A stretch of DNA of 64,000 bases from Fodinibacter sp963707895 (GCA_963707895.1 CAVPRS010000010.1:310001-374000), one strand, 5' to 3'; counted from the first letter of the stretch, positions 28,274 through 36,768 are shown. Translations and numbers: made by a program. The notes: generated by a model from the letters alone, not told the origin.

Positions 28274-28546
28274 TCAGGCGACCTCGGTGGCGCGCATGCC
28301 GATGGCGCGCCGGTCGTAGCGCAGCGTGCTGCCGGCGCCGGTGTCGAGGGTGACCACGGCGTCGTCGATCGACACGATCGTGCCGTAGAGGCCCGACGTG
28401 GTGACGACCTCGTCCCCCACGGCGAGGGAGGCCTGGAGTGCCTGGACCTGCTGGGTGCGTCGCCGCTGGGTCACCATGATGAAGATGAGGAGCGCGAACG
28501 GGAGGAGCAGGACGAGCAGATAGCCGAGGCCGGAGCCGTTGAACAT
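28274..28546 (-). CDS. yajC: Preprotein translocase accessory subunit YajC
   Basis: Small partner of SecDF. The 90-aa protein has one N-terminal membrane helix (LGYLLVLLLPFALLIFIMVTQRRR), then a compact soluble domain with ASLAVGDEVVTTSGLYGTIVSIDDAVVTLDTG, the YajC signature. First gene of the yajC-secD-secF-apt unit; a promoter is suggested about 75 nt upstream, separating it from ruvB. Confidence 0.94.
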   Translation of the reverse strand: MFNGSGLGYLLVLLLPFALLIFIMVTQRRRTQQVQALQASLAVGDEVVTTSGLYGTIVSIDDAVVTLDTGAGSTLRYDRRAIGMRATEVA

Positions 28547-28626
28547 GAGTGAGGTCGGTCCTTCGTGTCAGGTCGCCCGCTCGTGGCAGGCAGTGGTTCG
28601 GCCCGGACGCGCCGGGCCGAGGAGCA

Positions 28627-28656
28627 AGTCTAGGCGACGCATTCCTCACCCACCAA
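28627..28656 (-). promoter_or_regulatory. Possible promoter for yajC-secDF
   Basis: On the minus strand TTGGTG (28651-28656) and TAGACT (28627-28632) are separated by 18 bp, a sigma-A-like pair, leaving a leader of about 75 nt before the yajC ATG. A GC hairpin with arms TCGGCCCGG/CCGGGCCGA near 28602-28624 lies inside this leader. Pattern match only. Confidence 0.4.
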
Positions 28657-28685
28657 CGGGGCTGGCCCGGGCATCGTGCCCGTTG

Positions 28686-29861
28686 TCAGCCGGAGAACCG
28701 CCCGGGACCCGCGCCACCCTCGGGATCGGTGTCGATCGGGAGGGCGTCCTGCTGGGTGAAACCCTGAGGTGGCTCGAGCCCGAGGTGCCGCCAGGCGCGC
28801 GCGGCGGCGGACCGGCCACGCGGGGTGCGCACGATGTAGCCCTCGCGCACGAGGTAGGGCTCGGCGACGGTCTCGACCGTGTCGGACTCCTCCCCGACGG
28901 CCACCGCGAGGGTCGACAGGCCCACCGGCCCGCCACCGAACCGGCGGCACAGGGCCTCGAGCACGGCGCGGTCGAGGCGGTCGAGGCCTGCGTCGTCGAC
29001 GTCGAACAGGGCCAGGGCCGCGTGCGCGGCCTCGTGGTCGACGTGGCCCTGCCCGTGCACCTGCGCCCAGTCGCGCACGCGGCGCAGCAGCCGGTTGGCG
29101 ATGCGCGGTGTGCCCCGGGAGCGGCTGGCGATCTCGGCGATGCCGGCCTCGTCGGCCTCGACGCCGAGCAACCGGGCCGAGCGGTGCAGGATCGTGACCA
29201 GGTCGGCGGTGTCGTAGTAGTCGAGGTGCGCCGTGAAGCCGAACCGGTCGCGCAGCGGCGCCGGCAGCAGGCCGGCGCGGGTCGTGGCACCCACCACCGT
29301 GAAGGGGGGCAGCGCGAGCGGGATGGCGGTGGCGCCGGGACCCTTGCCGACGATGACGTCGACCCGGAAGTCCTCCATGGCCAGGTAGAGCATCTCCTCG
29401 GCCGAGCGGCTCATCCGGTGGATCTCGTCGAGGAAGAGCACCTCACCCTCGTCGAGCGAGGACAGCACGGCCGCGAGGTCGCCGGCGTGCTGGATGGCGG
29501 GCCCGCTGGTCACCCGGATCGGCTTCTCGATCTCGGCGGCGACGATCATGGCCAGGGTGGTCTTGCCGAGCCCGGGCGGGCCGGAGAGCAGCACGTGGTC
29601 GGGGGCGCTCCCACGCCGCTTGGCCGCCTCGAGCACCAGGCCGAGCTGGTCGCGCACACGGGTCTGACCGGGGAACTCGCTGAGCCGCCGCGGGCGCAGC
29701 GCCGCCTCGACGAGCCGCTCGTCGTCGGACCCGCCGGCGTCGACGACCCGCGCGGTGGCCTCGTAGGAGCCGTCGGCGACCTCGGCCTCGAGCATCTCGC
29801 TGGCGAACCCGCGCGGCTGTGGGTCGGGCTGCCCCTCGGGCTGCGGCTGGCCGGTGCTCAC
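28686..29861 (-). CDS. ruvB: Holliday junction DNA helicase RuvB
   Basis: AAA+ motor for branch migration. Walker A is LLSGPPGLGKTTLAMIVA, Walker B is VLFLDEIHRMSRSAEEMLYLAMEDF, sensor 1 is TVVGATTRAGLLPAPLRDRFG, and the C-terminal winged helix includes GPVGLSTLAVAVGEESDTVETVAEPYLVREGYIVRTPRGR. 391 aa with a longer acidic N-terminus than the E. coli protein. The GTG overlaps the ruvA stop (GTGA). Third gene of a LexA-controlled ruvC-ruvA-ruvB unit. Confidence 0.96.
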   Translation of the reverse strand: MSTGQPQPEGQPDPQPRGFASEMLEAEVADGSYEATARVVDAGGSDDERLVEAALRPRRLSEFPGQTRVRDQLGLVLEAAKRRGSAPDHVLLSGPPGLGKTTLAMIVAAEIEKPIRVTSGPAIQHAGDLAAVLSSLDEGEVLFLDEIHRMSRSAEEMLYLAMEDFRVDVIVGKGPGATAIPLALPPFTVVGATTRAGLLPAPLRDRFGFTAHLDYYDTADLVTILHRSARLLGVEADEAGIAEIASRSRGTPRIANRLLRRVRDWAQVHGQGHVDHEAAHAALALFDVDDAGLDRLDRAVLEALCRRFGGGPVGLSTLAVAVGEESDTVETVAEPYLVREGYIVRTPRGRSAAARAWRHLGLEPPQGFTQQDALPIDTDPEGGAGPGRFSG

Positions 29862-30471
29862 GGGCGCAGCTCACGCAGGGCCAGGCGCAGGTAGGCCGCG
29901 ATGTCGGCGTCGGCGGGCGCTGTCGCGGCCACGCGCTCCACGGCATCCCCGGCCTGCCTGGCCGACCAGCCCAGGCCGACGAGGGCCTCGGTGACCTGGG
30001 TCCGCCAGGGCTCGCGCGCCCCGGGCCGGTGGTCTGGGCCCCGGACGCCGCGCCGGTGCCCGAGCCGCGCACCGCACCGACCTTGTCGCGCAGCTCGAGC
30101 ACGAGGCGCTCGGCGGACTTGGCGCCGATGCCGGGGATGGTCGTGAGCGCCTTGCTGTCTCCCGTGGACAGGGCGGCGGCGAGCTGGTCGGGGCCCATCA
30201 CCGACAGCATCGCCAGGGCCAGCCGTGGGCCGACGCCGGAGACGGTCTGCACGGTCTCGAACATGTCGCGCTCGGCGGGCGTGGAGAAGCCGTAGAGGGT
30301 GAGCGAGTCCTCGCGCACGACGAGCGTGGTGGCCAGCGCCGCCTCGCTCCCCCGACGACAGGCCGAGGCCGTGGCCGGAGTCGCGTGCACGAGCATGCCG
30401 ATGCCGCCCACCTCCACGACCACGTGGTCGAGGCCGACGTGGGTCACCGGGCCACGCACCGAGGCGATCAC
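29858..30471 (-). CDS. ruvA: Holliday junction DNA helicase subunit RuvA (frame broken near 30025)
   Basis: Binds four-way junctions and recruits RuvB. Domain I starts VIASVRGPVTHVGLDHVVVEVGGIG, domain II carries the helix-hairpin-helix pair (FETVQTVSGVGPRLALAMLS, LTTIPGIGAKSAERLVLELRDKVG). After the linker GAQTTGP the reading frame changes. The C-terminal domain III (EALVGLGWSARQAGDAVERVAA...YLRLALRELRP) is in the next frame, implying one missing base in the CCCGGGG run around 30022-30028. GTG start overlaps the ruvC stop (GTGA). About 204 aa when corrected, as expected. Confidence 0.93.
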
Positions 30472-30980
30472 CGGCGGGCCTGCTCGGCGAGGGCGTCGAG
30501 CCGGGAGGTCGCCGCACCCCGCCAGGTGTGGCAGATGGCCAGGGCGAGCGCGTCGGCGGCGTCGGCCGGCCGGGGGGCCACTTCGAGGCCGAGGATGCGG
30601 GTCACCATCGCGGTGACCTGCGCCTTGTCGGCGCGCCCCGAGCCGGTGACGGCGGCCTTGACCTCGGTCGGGGTGTGGAAGACGACGGGGATGCCGCGCT
30701 TGGTGGCCGTGAGCAGCGCGACCGCGGTGGCGTGGGCGGTGGTCATGACCGAGGCGACGTTGACGTCGGCGAACACCCGCTCGACCGCCACGACGTCGGG
30801 CGCGAACCGGTCGAGCCAGCCGTCGAGCTCGCGCTCGAGGAAGACCAGCCGCTCCCCCGGATGGGCGTCGCTGGGGGTGCGCACCACGCCGACGGCCACC
30901 ATGGTGGCCCGCCCCGGCCGGCCGTCGACGACGCCGAGGCCGCACCGGGTCAGGCCGGGGTCGACGCCGAGCACGCGCAC
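30468..30980 (-). CDS. ruvC: Crossover junction endodeoxyribonuclease RuvC
   Basis: Cleaves Holliday junctions. RNase H-like fold with the catalytic acids in VLGVDPGLTRCGLGVV (Asp), VVAVERVFADVNVASVMTTAHATAVAL (Glu) and ADAADALALAICHTW (two Asp). GTG 30980 is chosen since it directly precedes RVLGVDPG, has AGAGG at -9 and gives 170 aa, the family size; longer starts would run through the LexA box. First gene of the ruvCAB unit. Confidence 0.95.
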   Translation of the reverse strand: MRVLGVDPGLTRCGLGVVDGRPGRATMVAVGVVRTPSDAHPGERLVFLERELDGWLDRFAPDVVAVERVFADVNVASVMTTAHATAVALLTATKRGIPVVFHTPTEVKAAVTGSGRADKAQVTAMVTRILGLEVAPRPADAADALALAICHTWRGAATSRLDALAEQARR

Positions 30981-31000
30981 TGGGACCTCTTCCGTGGTTA

Positions 31001-31012
31001 GAACACCTGTTC
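31001..31012 (-). promoter_or_regulatory. LexA (SOS) box upstream of ruvCAB
   Basis: GAACACCTGTTC is a perfect GAAC-N4-GTTC palindrome, the core of the actinobacterial/Bacillus-type LexA operator. It lies 20 nt before the ruvC start, where repressor would block the promoter. ruvC carries an SOS box in mycobacteria as well. The family fit and the target gene agree. Confidence 0.85.
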
Positions 31013-31120
31013 GGGATGCCACGCTACACAGCGGTGAGCAGTGGTACGCGGAGCAACACGCCCCGATCGACGGGCGCGGGCTCGGGACCCCACCACGCCG
31101 TTCGCCGCGGTGGGGTGAGT

Positions 31121-31218
31121 TTCCGCGACATCACAGTGAGGACCCGGTTGCTCCGTCACGTCGCGGAAGTTTCCCGGCCATCCCGGAAGTTCCGCGCCGT
31201 CACTGTGACGGCGCGGAA
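31121..31218 (-). repeat. Palindromic intergenic repeat, family B, copy 1
   Basis: A perfect 29-bp palindrome at 31190-31218 has arms TTCCGCGCCGTCAC around a central T. A diverged second palindrome at 31121-31168 (TTCCGCGAC...GTCGCGGAA) completes an element of about 98 bp. It aligns with 41790-41887 and starts 25 nt after the methyltransferase stop on the minus strand. Together with flanks it fills the 30981-31243 gap. Confidence 0.85.
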
Positions 31219-31243
31219 AGTCAGCGGGCTCGGAGCGTTCCGC

Positions 31244-31853
31244 TCAGACGTGCGCCACCACCAGGTAGCGCTCGTCGGTGATCTCGCGACCCCACAGCCG
31301 CGGGTCGGGCAGGTGGCGCACCTCGACCGACGCGCACGACTCCCCCACGATCTCGGCGCAGCGCTCGCGCGGTCAGCCCGGCACCGGTCGACCAGTCGCC
31401 CTCGACCAGCACCAGCCGCCCGCCGGGGCGGAGCGCACCCACCCAGCGGCGTACCGCCAGTGCCGGGTCGGGCAGGGCCCACAGCACGTGGCGGCAGAGC
31501 ACGACGTCGACGGATGCCGGTGCCAGGCCGGGGTCGGCGGCATCACCGGTGCGCACGGTCACCAGCCGGCGCACAGGGGCCGACGCCGCCGCGACCTTGG
31601 CCGACGCGAGGCGGACCATCGCGGGCGAGAAGTCGACCGCGTCGACGGCGAACCCGTGCTCGGCGAGCAGCACGGCGAGGGTGCCCGTGCCACAGCCGAG
31701 GTCGACGACATCGGCCGGCGAGGAGGGCAGCACCCCGAGCAGCAGGTCACGCCAGGCGGCGCGCACCTCGGGGTCGAGCAGCCCGTGGTCGGGCGCCGAG
31801 TCGAACCCGGGCGCCTCGGCATCCCAGAGCGCCGGGTCGCTCGCCCCGCTCAC
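31244..31853 (-). CDS. Class I SAM-dependent methyltransferase (frame broken near 31371)
   Basis: Methyltransferase of unknown substrate. Motif I is VVDLGCGTGTLAVLLAEHG, then the acidic VDAVDFSPAMVRLA, motif II region VDVVLCRHVLWALPDP and motif III LRPGGRLVLVEGDWSTG. Beyond GAGLTA the frame changes. ERCAEIVGESCASVEVRHLP and the final WGREITDERYLVVAHV follow in the next frame to a TGA at 31244, so one extra base lies in GCGCGAG near 31371. GTG start overlaps the yebC stop (GTGA). About 202 aa. Confidence 0.85.
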
Positions 31854-32605
31854 TCCTCGTCGAGCTGCGCGAGGACGTCGTCGGAGATGTCGCCGTTGGC
31901 GTAGACGTCCTGCACGTCGTCGGAGTCCTCGAGGGCCTCGATGACCCGGATCATCTTCTTGGCGCCGTCGAGGTCGAGGGGGATCTGGAGGTTGGGCACC
32001 CACGAGGCCTCGGCGGAGTCGTAGTCGACCCCGGCCTCCTGCAGCGCGGTGCGCACGGCGACGAAGTCGGTGGCCTCGGACACGATCTCCCAGGTCTCGC
32101 CGTTGTCGTTGACCTCCTCGGCGCCGGCCTCGAGCACGACCTCGAGCAGCTCGTCCTCGGACTTCTCGGACTTGGGCACGATGACGACGCCCTTGCGGTC
32201 GAAGACGTACGACACCGAGCCGGGGTCGGCCAGCTGGCCCCCGTTGCGGGTCAGGGCGGTGCGCACCTCGGCGGCCGCACGGTTGCGGTTGTCGGTGAGG
32301 CACTCGATGAGCACCGCCACCCCGCCGGGCGCGTAGCCCTCGTAGGTGATGGTCTCCCAGTCGGACCCCCCGGCCGTGGCGCCGGAGCCGCGCTTGACCG
32401 CGTTGTCGATGTTGTTGTTGGGGACCGAGGACTTCTTGGCCTTCTGGATGGCGTCGTAGAGGGTCGGGTTGCCCGTCGGGTCCCCGCCGCCGGAGCGGGC
32501 CGCGACCTCGATGTTCTTGATGAGCTTGGCGAAGAGCTTGCCGCGCTTGGCGTCGATCGCCGCCTTCTTGTGCTTGGTGGTCGCCCACTTGGAGTGGCCG
32601 CTCAT
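31850..32605 (-). CDS. yebC: YebC/PmpR family protein
   Basis: Soluble DNA- or ribosome-associated protein of 251 aa. Begins MSGHSKWATTKHKKAAIDAKRGKLFAKL, the family signature, with the conserved NPTLYDAIQKAKKSSVPNNNIDNAVKRG and EGYAPGGVAVLIECLTDNRNRAAAEVR. The family has been described as transcription regulators and more recently as factors easing translation of proline stretches; I cannot choose from sequence. ATG overlaps the pdxT stop, and its own stop overlaps the methyltransferase. Confidence 0.95.
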   Translation of the reverse strand: MSGHSKWATTKHKKAAIDAKRGKLFAKLIKNIEVAARSGGGDPTGNPTLYDAIQKAKKSSVPNNNIDNAVKRGSGATAGGSDWETITYEGYAPGGVAVLIECLTDNRNRAAAEVRTALTRNGGQLADPGSVSYVFDRKGVVIVPKSEKSEDELLEVVLEAGAEEVNDNGETWEIVSEATDFVAVRTALQEAGVDYDSAEASWVPNLQIPLDLDGAKKMIRVIEALEDSDDVQDVYANGDISDDVLAQLDEE

Positions 32606-33249
32606 GAACGCTCCCTCGAGTTGTGCCTCTGGTCCTGCGTGGCGACGTGCTGCCGCACGATGTCGACGAACAGCTGGTGCACCCGGTGGTCACCGGTCAC
32701 CTCCGGGTGGAACGAGGTGACGAGCAGGTCACCCTGTCGCGCGGCGACGATCCTACCTGCGGCGGGACCGTGCTCGACCCGCGCCAGCACCTGCACCGAC
32801 GGGCCCGCGTCCTCGACCCACGGGGCCCGGATGAACACCGCGCGCACCGGCTCCCCGCCCAGCTCGCGGATGTGCAGGTCCTCCTCGAAGGAGTCCACCT
32901 GCCGGCCGAAGGCGTTGCGCCGCACGGTGATGTCCAGGCCCCCCAGCGTCTGCTGGTCGGGGCGGGCGTCGGCGATCCGGTCGGCGAGCATGATCATCCC
33001 CGCGCACGAGCCGTACACCGGCATGCCTCCGGCGATCCGCTCGCGGAGCACCTGCTGCAACCCGAAGGCGCGCACCAGCTTGTCCATCGTCGTCGACTCC
33101 CCGCCGGGGATGACCAGCCCGTCGACGGAGGCGACCTCCTCGGGTCTGCGCACGGTGGTGGTGCGCGCCCCGCTGGCGGCCAGGGCCGCGAGGTGCTCAC
33201 GCACGTCGCCCTGGACCGCGAGGACGCCGATGAGGGGGATGCCGGTCAC
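32602..33249 (-). CDS. pdxT: Pyridoxal 5'-phosphate synthase glutaminase subunit
   Basis: Releases ammonia from glutamine for PdxS in vitamin B6 synthesis. Class I amidotransferase fold with LIGVLAVQGDVREHLAAL at the start, VIPGGESTTM, the nucleophile in VYGSCAGMIMLA and the His-Glu pair in VTSFHPEVTGD. 215 aa from GTG 33249. TAGCAT lies 8 nt upstream of the start, consistent with a very short or absent leader. The partner pdxS is 2 kb away, separated by two plus-strand genes. Confidence 0.95.
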   Translation of the reverse strand: MTGIPLIGVLAVQGDVREHLAALAASGARTTTVRRPEEVASVDGLVIPGGESTTMDKLVRAFGLQQVLRERIAGGMPVYGSCAGMIMLADRIADARPDQQTLGGLDITVRRNAFGRQVDSFEEDLHIRELGGEPVRAVFIRAPWVEDAGPSVQVLARVEHGPAAGRIVAARQGDLLVTSFHPEVTGDHRVHQLFVDIVRQHVATQDQRHNSRERS

Positions 33250-33310
33250 GGGCGACGATGCTACGGCCCGGCTGCCTACACTTCCCGCGTGCCCCCAGCC
33301 CCACGACACC

Positions 33311-33826
33311 GTGCGCCCTCGTGTCGATGCCGACCTGCCGGTGCTGGTCGGCATCCTCGCGGCGCAGCAGGCCGGCAGCGGCTACCCGGTGCGGTGGCCG
33401 CTGCCCTTCCCCGTCGAGGAGTTCGTGGCCCGTCCGACCGAGCTGGGTGCCTGGGTCGCGGTGGAGGGTGGCGCCGTCGTCGGGCACGTCGCCCTGCTCG
33501 ACGTCGGACCCGGCTGGGAGGCCGACGGGTGGTGCGCAGGAACCGGGCTCCCGGCATCCGAGCTGGCGGCGGTCGGCGTGCTGTTCGTCGACCCCGACGC
33601 CGCCGGCCGTGGCGTCGGCAGCACTCTTCTCACCGCGGCCGTCGAGCACGCCCGGGGGCTCGGCCGGACACCGGTGCTCGACGTCGTCAGCGAGAGCACC
33701 CGGGCGGTGCGGCTCTACGAGCGGCACGGCTGGCAGGTGGTGGGTGCGGCACGACCCCCGTGGCTGCCGGACGACCGCGACCCGCTGCTCCTCATGGCGC
33801 TGCCGCACCTGAAGGGCCACGAGTGA
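33311..33826 (+). CDS. GNAT family N-acetyltransferase
   Basis: Acetyl-CoA-dependent transferase of unknown substrate. Core motif is AAVGVLFVDPDAAGRGVGSTLLTAAVEHARGLG (Q/RxxGxG/A as GRGVGS), followed by VLDVVSESTRAVRLYERHGWQVVG. Start is ambiguous: GTG 33311 is the first in this frame. However, GTG 33289 has TACACT exactly 6 nt before it, the layout of leaderless genes here, and removing one C from the run at 33291-33295 joins the two frames (VPQPHDTVRPRVDADLP). I favour 33289 as the true start. 19 nt upstream of kynU. Confidence 0.82.
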   Translation: MRPRVDADLPVLVGILAAQQAGSGYPVRWPLPFPVEEFVARPTELGAWVAVEGGAVVGHVALLDVGPGWEADGWCAGTGLPASELAAVGVLFVDPDAAGRGVGSTLLTAAVEHARGLGRTPVLDVVSESTRAVRLYERHGWQVVGAARPPWLPDDRDPLLLMALPHLKGHE

Positions 33827-33845
33827 GGGCGGTAGCGTCGGCCCC

Positions 33846-35084
33846 ATGTCGTCAGCGCTGACCGAGCGGGCCCGCGAGCTCGACGCCGCCCATGCCGCCA
33901 CCGACCTGCGTGGTCGGTTCCGCCTCCCGGCGGGGGTCGTCTACCTCGACGGCAACTCGCTGGGCGCGCTCCCGGCCGGCGTGGCCGAGGCCGTCGCCGA
34001 CGTCGTGCACCGCCAGTGGGGCAACGACCTCATCGCGAGCTGGAACGACGCCGGCTGGTGGGACGCCCCCACGCGGGTCGGTGACCGGATCGGCGCCCTC
34101 GTCGGGGCCGCCCCGGGGCAGGTCGTGTGCACCGACTCGACCTCGGTCAACCTCTACAAGGCGGTCGTCGCGGCATCCCGGATGCGGCCCGGCCGCGGGG
34201 TCGTGCTCACCGACCCGGACTCCTTCCCCACCGACCTCTACGTCACCGACGCCGCCGCCCGGGATGCCGGGGTCCGCGTCGAGCGGGTCTCCCCCGCCGA
34301 CGCCGTGGCCCGGATCGCACAGCTCGGCGACGACCTCGTGCTCGCCTCGTACAGCTCGGTCGACTACCGCACCGGCGAGCTGTGGGACCTGGCCGCCATC
34401 ACCCGGGCGGCCCACGACGTCGGGGCCCTCGCGTGCTGGGACCTGTGCCACTCCGCCGGTGTCCTCGACGTGGGCCTCGACGAGCACGGCGCGGACCTCG
34501 CCGTCGGCTGCGGCTACAAGTACCTCAACGGCGGACCGGGCGCCCCGGCGTTCCTCTACGTCGCCGAGCGCCACCAGGACGACTTCGACCAGCCGCTGGC
34601 CGGGTGGAACGGGCACGCCGAGCCCTTCGCGATGGCCCCTGACTTCGTGGCCGCGCGGGGCATCACCCGAGGGCGGGTCGGCACTCCCGCGCTGCTCGGG
34701 ATGCTCGCCCTGGAGGCCGCGCTCGGGGCCTACGACGGCGTCGACGTGACGGCGGCTCGCGAGCGCTCGCTCTCGCTGACCGGCTTCTTCCTCGAGTGCC
34801 TCGACGCACTGCTGCCCGACCTCGAGGTCGCGACGCCCCGCGAGCCGGGGCGCCGGGGCTCACAGGTGAGCGTGCGGCACCCGGAGGCGTACGCCGTGGT
34901 GCAGGCGCTCATCGCCCGCGACGTCGTCGGCGACTTCCGCGAGGCCGACATCGTGCGGCTGGGCTTCGCGCCGCTCTACCTGACCCACGCCGACGTGCTG
35001 CGGGCCACGCAGCACCTGAAGGCGGTGCTCGACGGTCGCGAGTTCGAGCGGCCCGAGTTCCGCGAGCGCGCGACCGTCACCTGA
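33846..35084 (+). CDS. kynU: Kynureninase
   Basis: PLP enzyme that cleaves kynurenine or 3-hydroxykynurenine to (hydroxy)anthranilate and alanine. Fold type I: YLDGNSLGALP at the start, SWNDAGWWDAPTRVGDRIGALVGAAPGQVVCTDSTSVNLYKA, the Asp in GALACWDLCHSAGVL and the Schiff-base Lys225 in VGCGYKYLNGGPGAPAFLY. 412 aa, full length. TAGCGT is 7 nt before the ATG. No tryptophan dioxygenase, formamidase or monooxygenase lies in the window, so pathway partners are elsewhere or the substrate is taken up. Confidence 0.93.
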   Translation: MSSALTERARELDAAHAATDLRGRFRLPAGVVYLDGNSLGALPAGVAEAVADVVHRQWGNDLIASWNDAGWWDAPTRVGDRIGALVGAAPGQVVCTDSTSVNLYKAVVAASRMRPGRGVVLTDPDSFPTDLYVTDAAARDAGVRVERVSPADAVARIAQLGDDLVLASYSSVDYRTGELWDLAAITRAAHDVGALACWDLCHSAGVLDVGLDEHGADLAVGCGYKYLNGGPGAPAFLYVAERHQDDFDQPLAGWNGHAEPFAMAPDFVAARGITRGRVGTPALLGMLALEAALGAYDGVDVTAARERSLSLTGFFLECLDALLPDLEVATPREPGRRGSQVSVRHPEAYAVVQALIARDVVGDFREADIVRLGFAPLYLTHADVLRATQHLKAVLDGREFERPEFRERATVT

Positions 35085-35088
35085 GCCA

Positions 35089-35161
35089 CAACTTTCCCGC
35101 CCGATCCCGGAACCTTCACCTTCGCGGGGGTTCCATTCCCCTGCGAACCTGAAGGTTCCGG
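35089..35161 (+). repeat. Palindromic intergenic repeat, family A, copy 2
   Basis: Arms CCGGAACCTTCA (35107-35118) and TGAAGGTTCCGG (35150-35161) pair perfectly. The first 31 bp match 8012-8042 inverted with one mismatch. It begins 4 nt after the kynU stop, the same position and orientation as copy 1 relative to der, so it may act as a 3' terminator. Confidence 0.8.
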
Positions 35162-35214
35162 TGTGGAGCAGCCTCGCGGAGCGTGCGAGCCGAGCCCGCC
35201 GCAAGGGCCTCAGG

Positions 35215-36117
35215 TCACCAGCCGCGCTCGGCCAGGCGGTGCGGCTGCGGGATCTCGTCGACGTTGATGCCGACCATGGCCTCGCCCAGGCCACGCGAGA
35301 CCTTGGCGATGACGTCGGGGTCGTCGTAGAACGTGGTCGCCTTGACGATCGCCTCGGCGCGCTCGGCGGGGTTGCCCGACTTGAAGATGCCGGACCCGAC
35401 GAAGACGCCCTCGGCGCCGAGCTGCATCATCATCGCGGCGTCGGCAGGGGTGGCGATGCCACCGGCGGTGAAGAGCACGACGGGAAGCTTCCCGGCGGCG
35501 GCGACCTCGGCCACGAGGTCGTAGGGCGCCTGGAGCTCCTTGGCCGCGACGTAGAGCTCGTCCTCGGGGAGGTTCTGCAGGTGGCGGATCTGCTGGCGGA
35601 TCTGGCGCATGTGCGTGGTGGCGTTGGACACGTCACCCGTACCCGCCTCGCCCTTGGAGCGGATCATCGCCGCACCCTCGGTGATGCGGCGCAGCGCCTC
35701 GCCGAGGTTGGTGGCGCCACAGACGAAGGGCACCGTGAAGGCCCACTTGTCGATGTGGTTGGCGTAGTCGGCCGGGGTGAGCACCTCGGACTCGTCGATG
35801 TAGTCGACCCCGAGGCTCTGCAGCACCTGGGCCTCCACGAAGTGGCCGATGCGGGCCTTGGCCATCACCGGGATCGAGACGGCCTCGATGATGCCGTCGA
35901 TCATGTCGGGGTCGCTCATCCGCGACACGCCACCCTGGGCCCGGATGTCGGCGGGCACCCGCTCGAGCGCCATGACGGCGACGGCGCCGGCATCCTCGGC
36001 GATCTTGGCCTGCTCGACGTTGACGACGTCCATGATGACCCCGCCCTTGAGCATCTCGGCCATGCCGCGCTTGACGCGCGTGGTGCCGGTGCCCTGGGCG
36101 TTCTGCTGCTCACTCAT
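35215..36117 (-). CDS. pdxS: Pyridoxal 5'-phosphate synthase lyase subunit
   Basis: Condenses ribose 5-phosphate, glyceraldehyde 3-phosphate and ammonia to PLP. Highly conserved: KRGMAEMLKGGVIMDVVNVEQAKIAEDAGAVAVMALERVPADIR, VMAKARIGHFVEAQ with a catalytic Lys, GEAGTGDVSNATTHMR and FTAGGIATPADAAMMMQLGAEGVFVGSGIF. 300 aa. TACACT sits 7 nt before the ATG, suggesting a leaderless transcript. In many actinobacteria pdxS and pdxT are close neighbours on one strand; here kynU and a GNAT gene lie between them. Confidence 0.97.
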   Translation of the reverse strand: MSEQQNAQGTGTTRVKRGMAEMLKGGVIMDVVNVEQAKIAEDAGAVAVMALERVPADIRAQGGVSRMSDPDMIDGIIEAVSIPVMAKARIGHFVEAQVLQSLGVDYIDESEVLTPADYANHIDKWAFTVPFVCGATNLGEALRRITEGAAMIRSKGEAGTGDVSNATTHMRQIRQQIRHLQNLPEDELYVAAKELQAPYDLVAEVAAAGKLPVVLFTAGGIATPADAAMMMQLGAEGVFVGSGIFKSGNPAERAEAIVKATTFYDDPDVIAKVSRGLGEAMVGINVDEIPQPHRLAERGW

Positions 36118-36180
36118 GCCGCACAGTGTAGGTCGACCGGACGCCCGGCCGAACCACGGTCCCGTCCCTCGCAGCGACGC

Positions 36181-36768
36181 TCAGCGGGCGAGGGTCGGGG
36201 GCAGCTCGTCGTCGAAGCTGACCGGCTCCGGGAGGATGGCGTAGCCCGCCAGCCGGAAGAACCTCACCGAGCGCTTGGCCCGCACCCGGCGCACCTCGCG
36301 GGTCGCGTCGTTCTGGAAGCGCCGGGCGAGCTGCACCCGCAGCCCGCTCGACGCGACCCGCTCGAGCGACTCGGACACGAGCTCCTCGTCGCGCTCGCGC
36401 AGCGCGGGCACGACCTCGGCGGTCAGGGCCGCCCGCAGGGCCTCGCTGAGGTCGGTCTCGACCTGCTCGCGGCCCCCGAAGTGCTGGCCGTCGAGGAGGT
36501 CATCGGTCACCGGCTGCTCGGTGGTGCGCTCGATCGACTCGGTCGCGGCGTCGGCGATGAGCAGGGCACTGGCGGGGTCCAGGGCCCCGTTGTTCGCGAG
36601 CTCGAGGGCGGCCTCGGCCCGGCGGACGAGGGCGGCGTCGAGGGCCGACATGGCTCCCTCCGCCTTCGCGTGCAGCCGGTCGAGGCGTGCGGCCGAGTAG
36701 GACAGGTACCACGCGATGCCGATGACGAGGATGACGAGGAAGGTCGCCAGCTGGAGGACGTCGACCAT
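36181..36768 (-). CDS. Conserved hypothetical membrane protein, LemA-like helix region
   Basis: 195 aa with one N-terminal helix (LQLATFLVILVIGIAWYLSYS) and a soluble helical part. The segment ARLDRLHAKAEGAMSALDAALVRRAEAALELA resembles the first helices of LemA proteins. A middle stretch LSEALRAALTAEVVPALRERDEELVSESLERVASSGLRVQLARRFQNDA is likely antiparallel coil. Function unknown. It shares one base with the pimA stop (TGATG), so it belongs to the pgsA-patA-pimA operon, and this placement is familiar in actinobacteria. Confidence 0.78.
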   Translation of the reverse strand: MVDVLQLATFLVILVIGIAWYLSYSAARLDRLHAKAEGAMSALDAALVRRAEAALELANNGALDPASALLIADAATESIERTTEQPVTDDLLDGQHFGGREQVETDLSEALRAALTAEVVPALRERDEELVSESLERVASSGLRVQLARRFQNDATREVRRVRAKRSVRFFRLAGYAILPEPVSFDDELPPTLAR

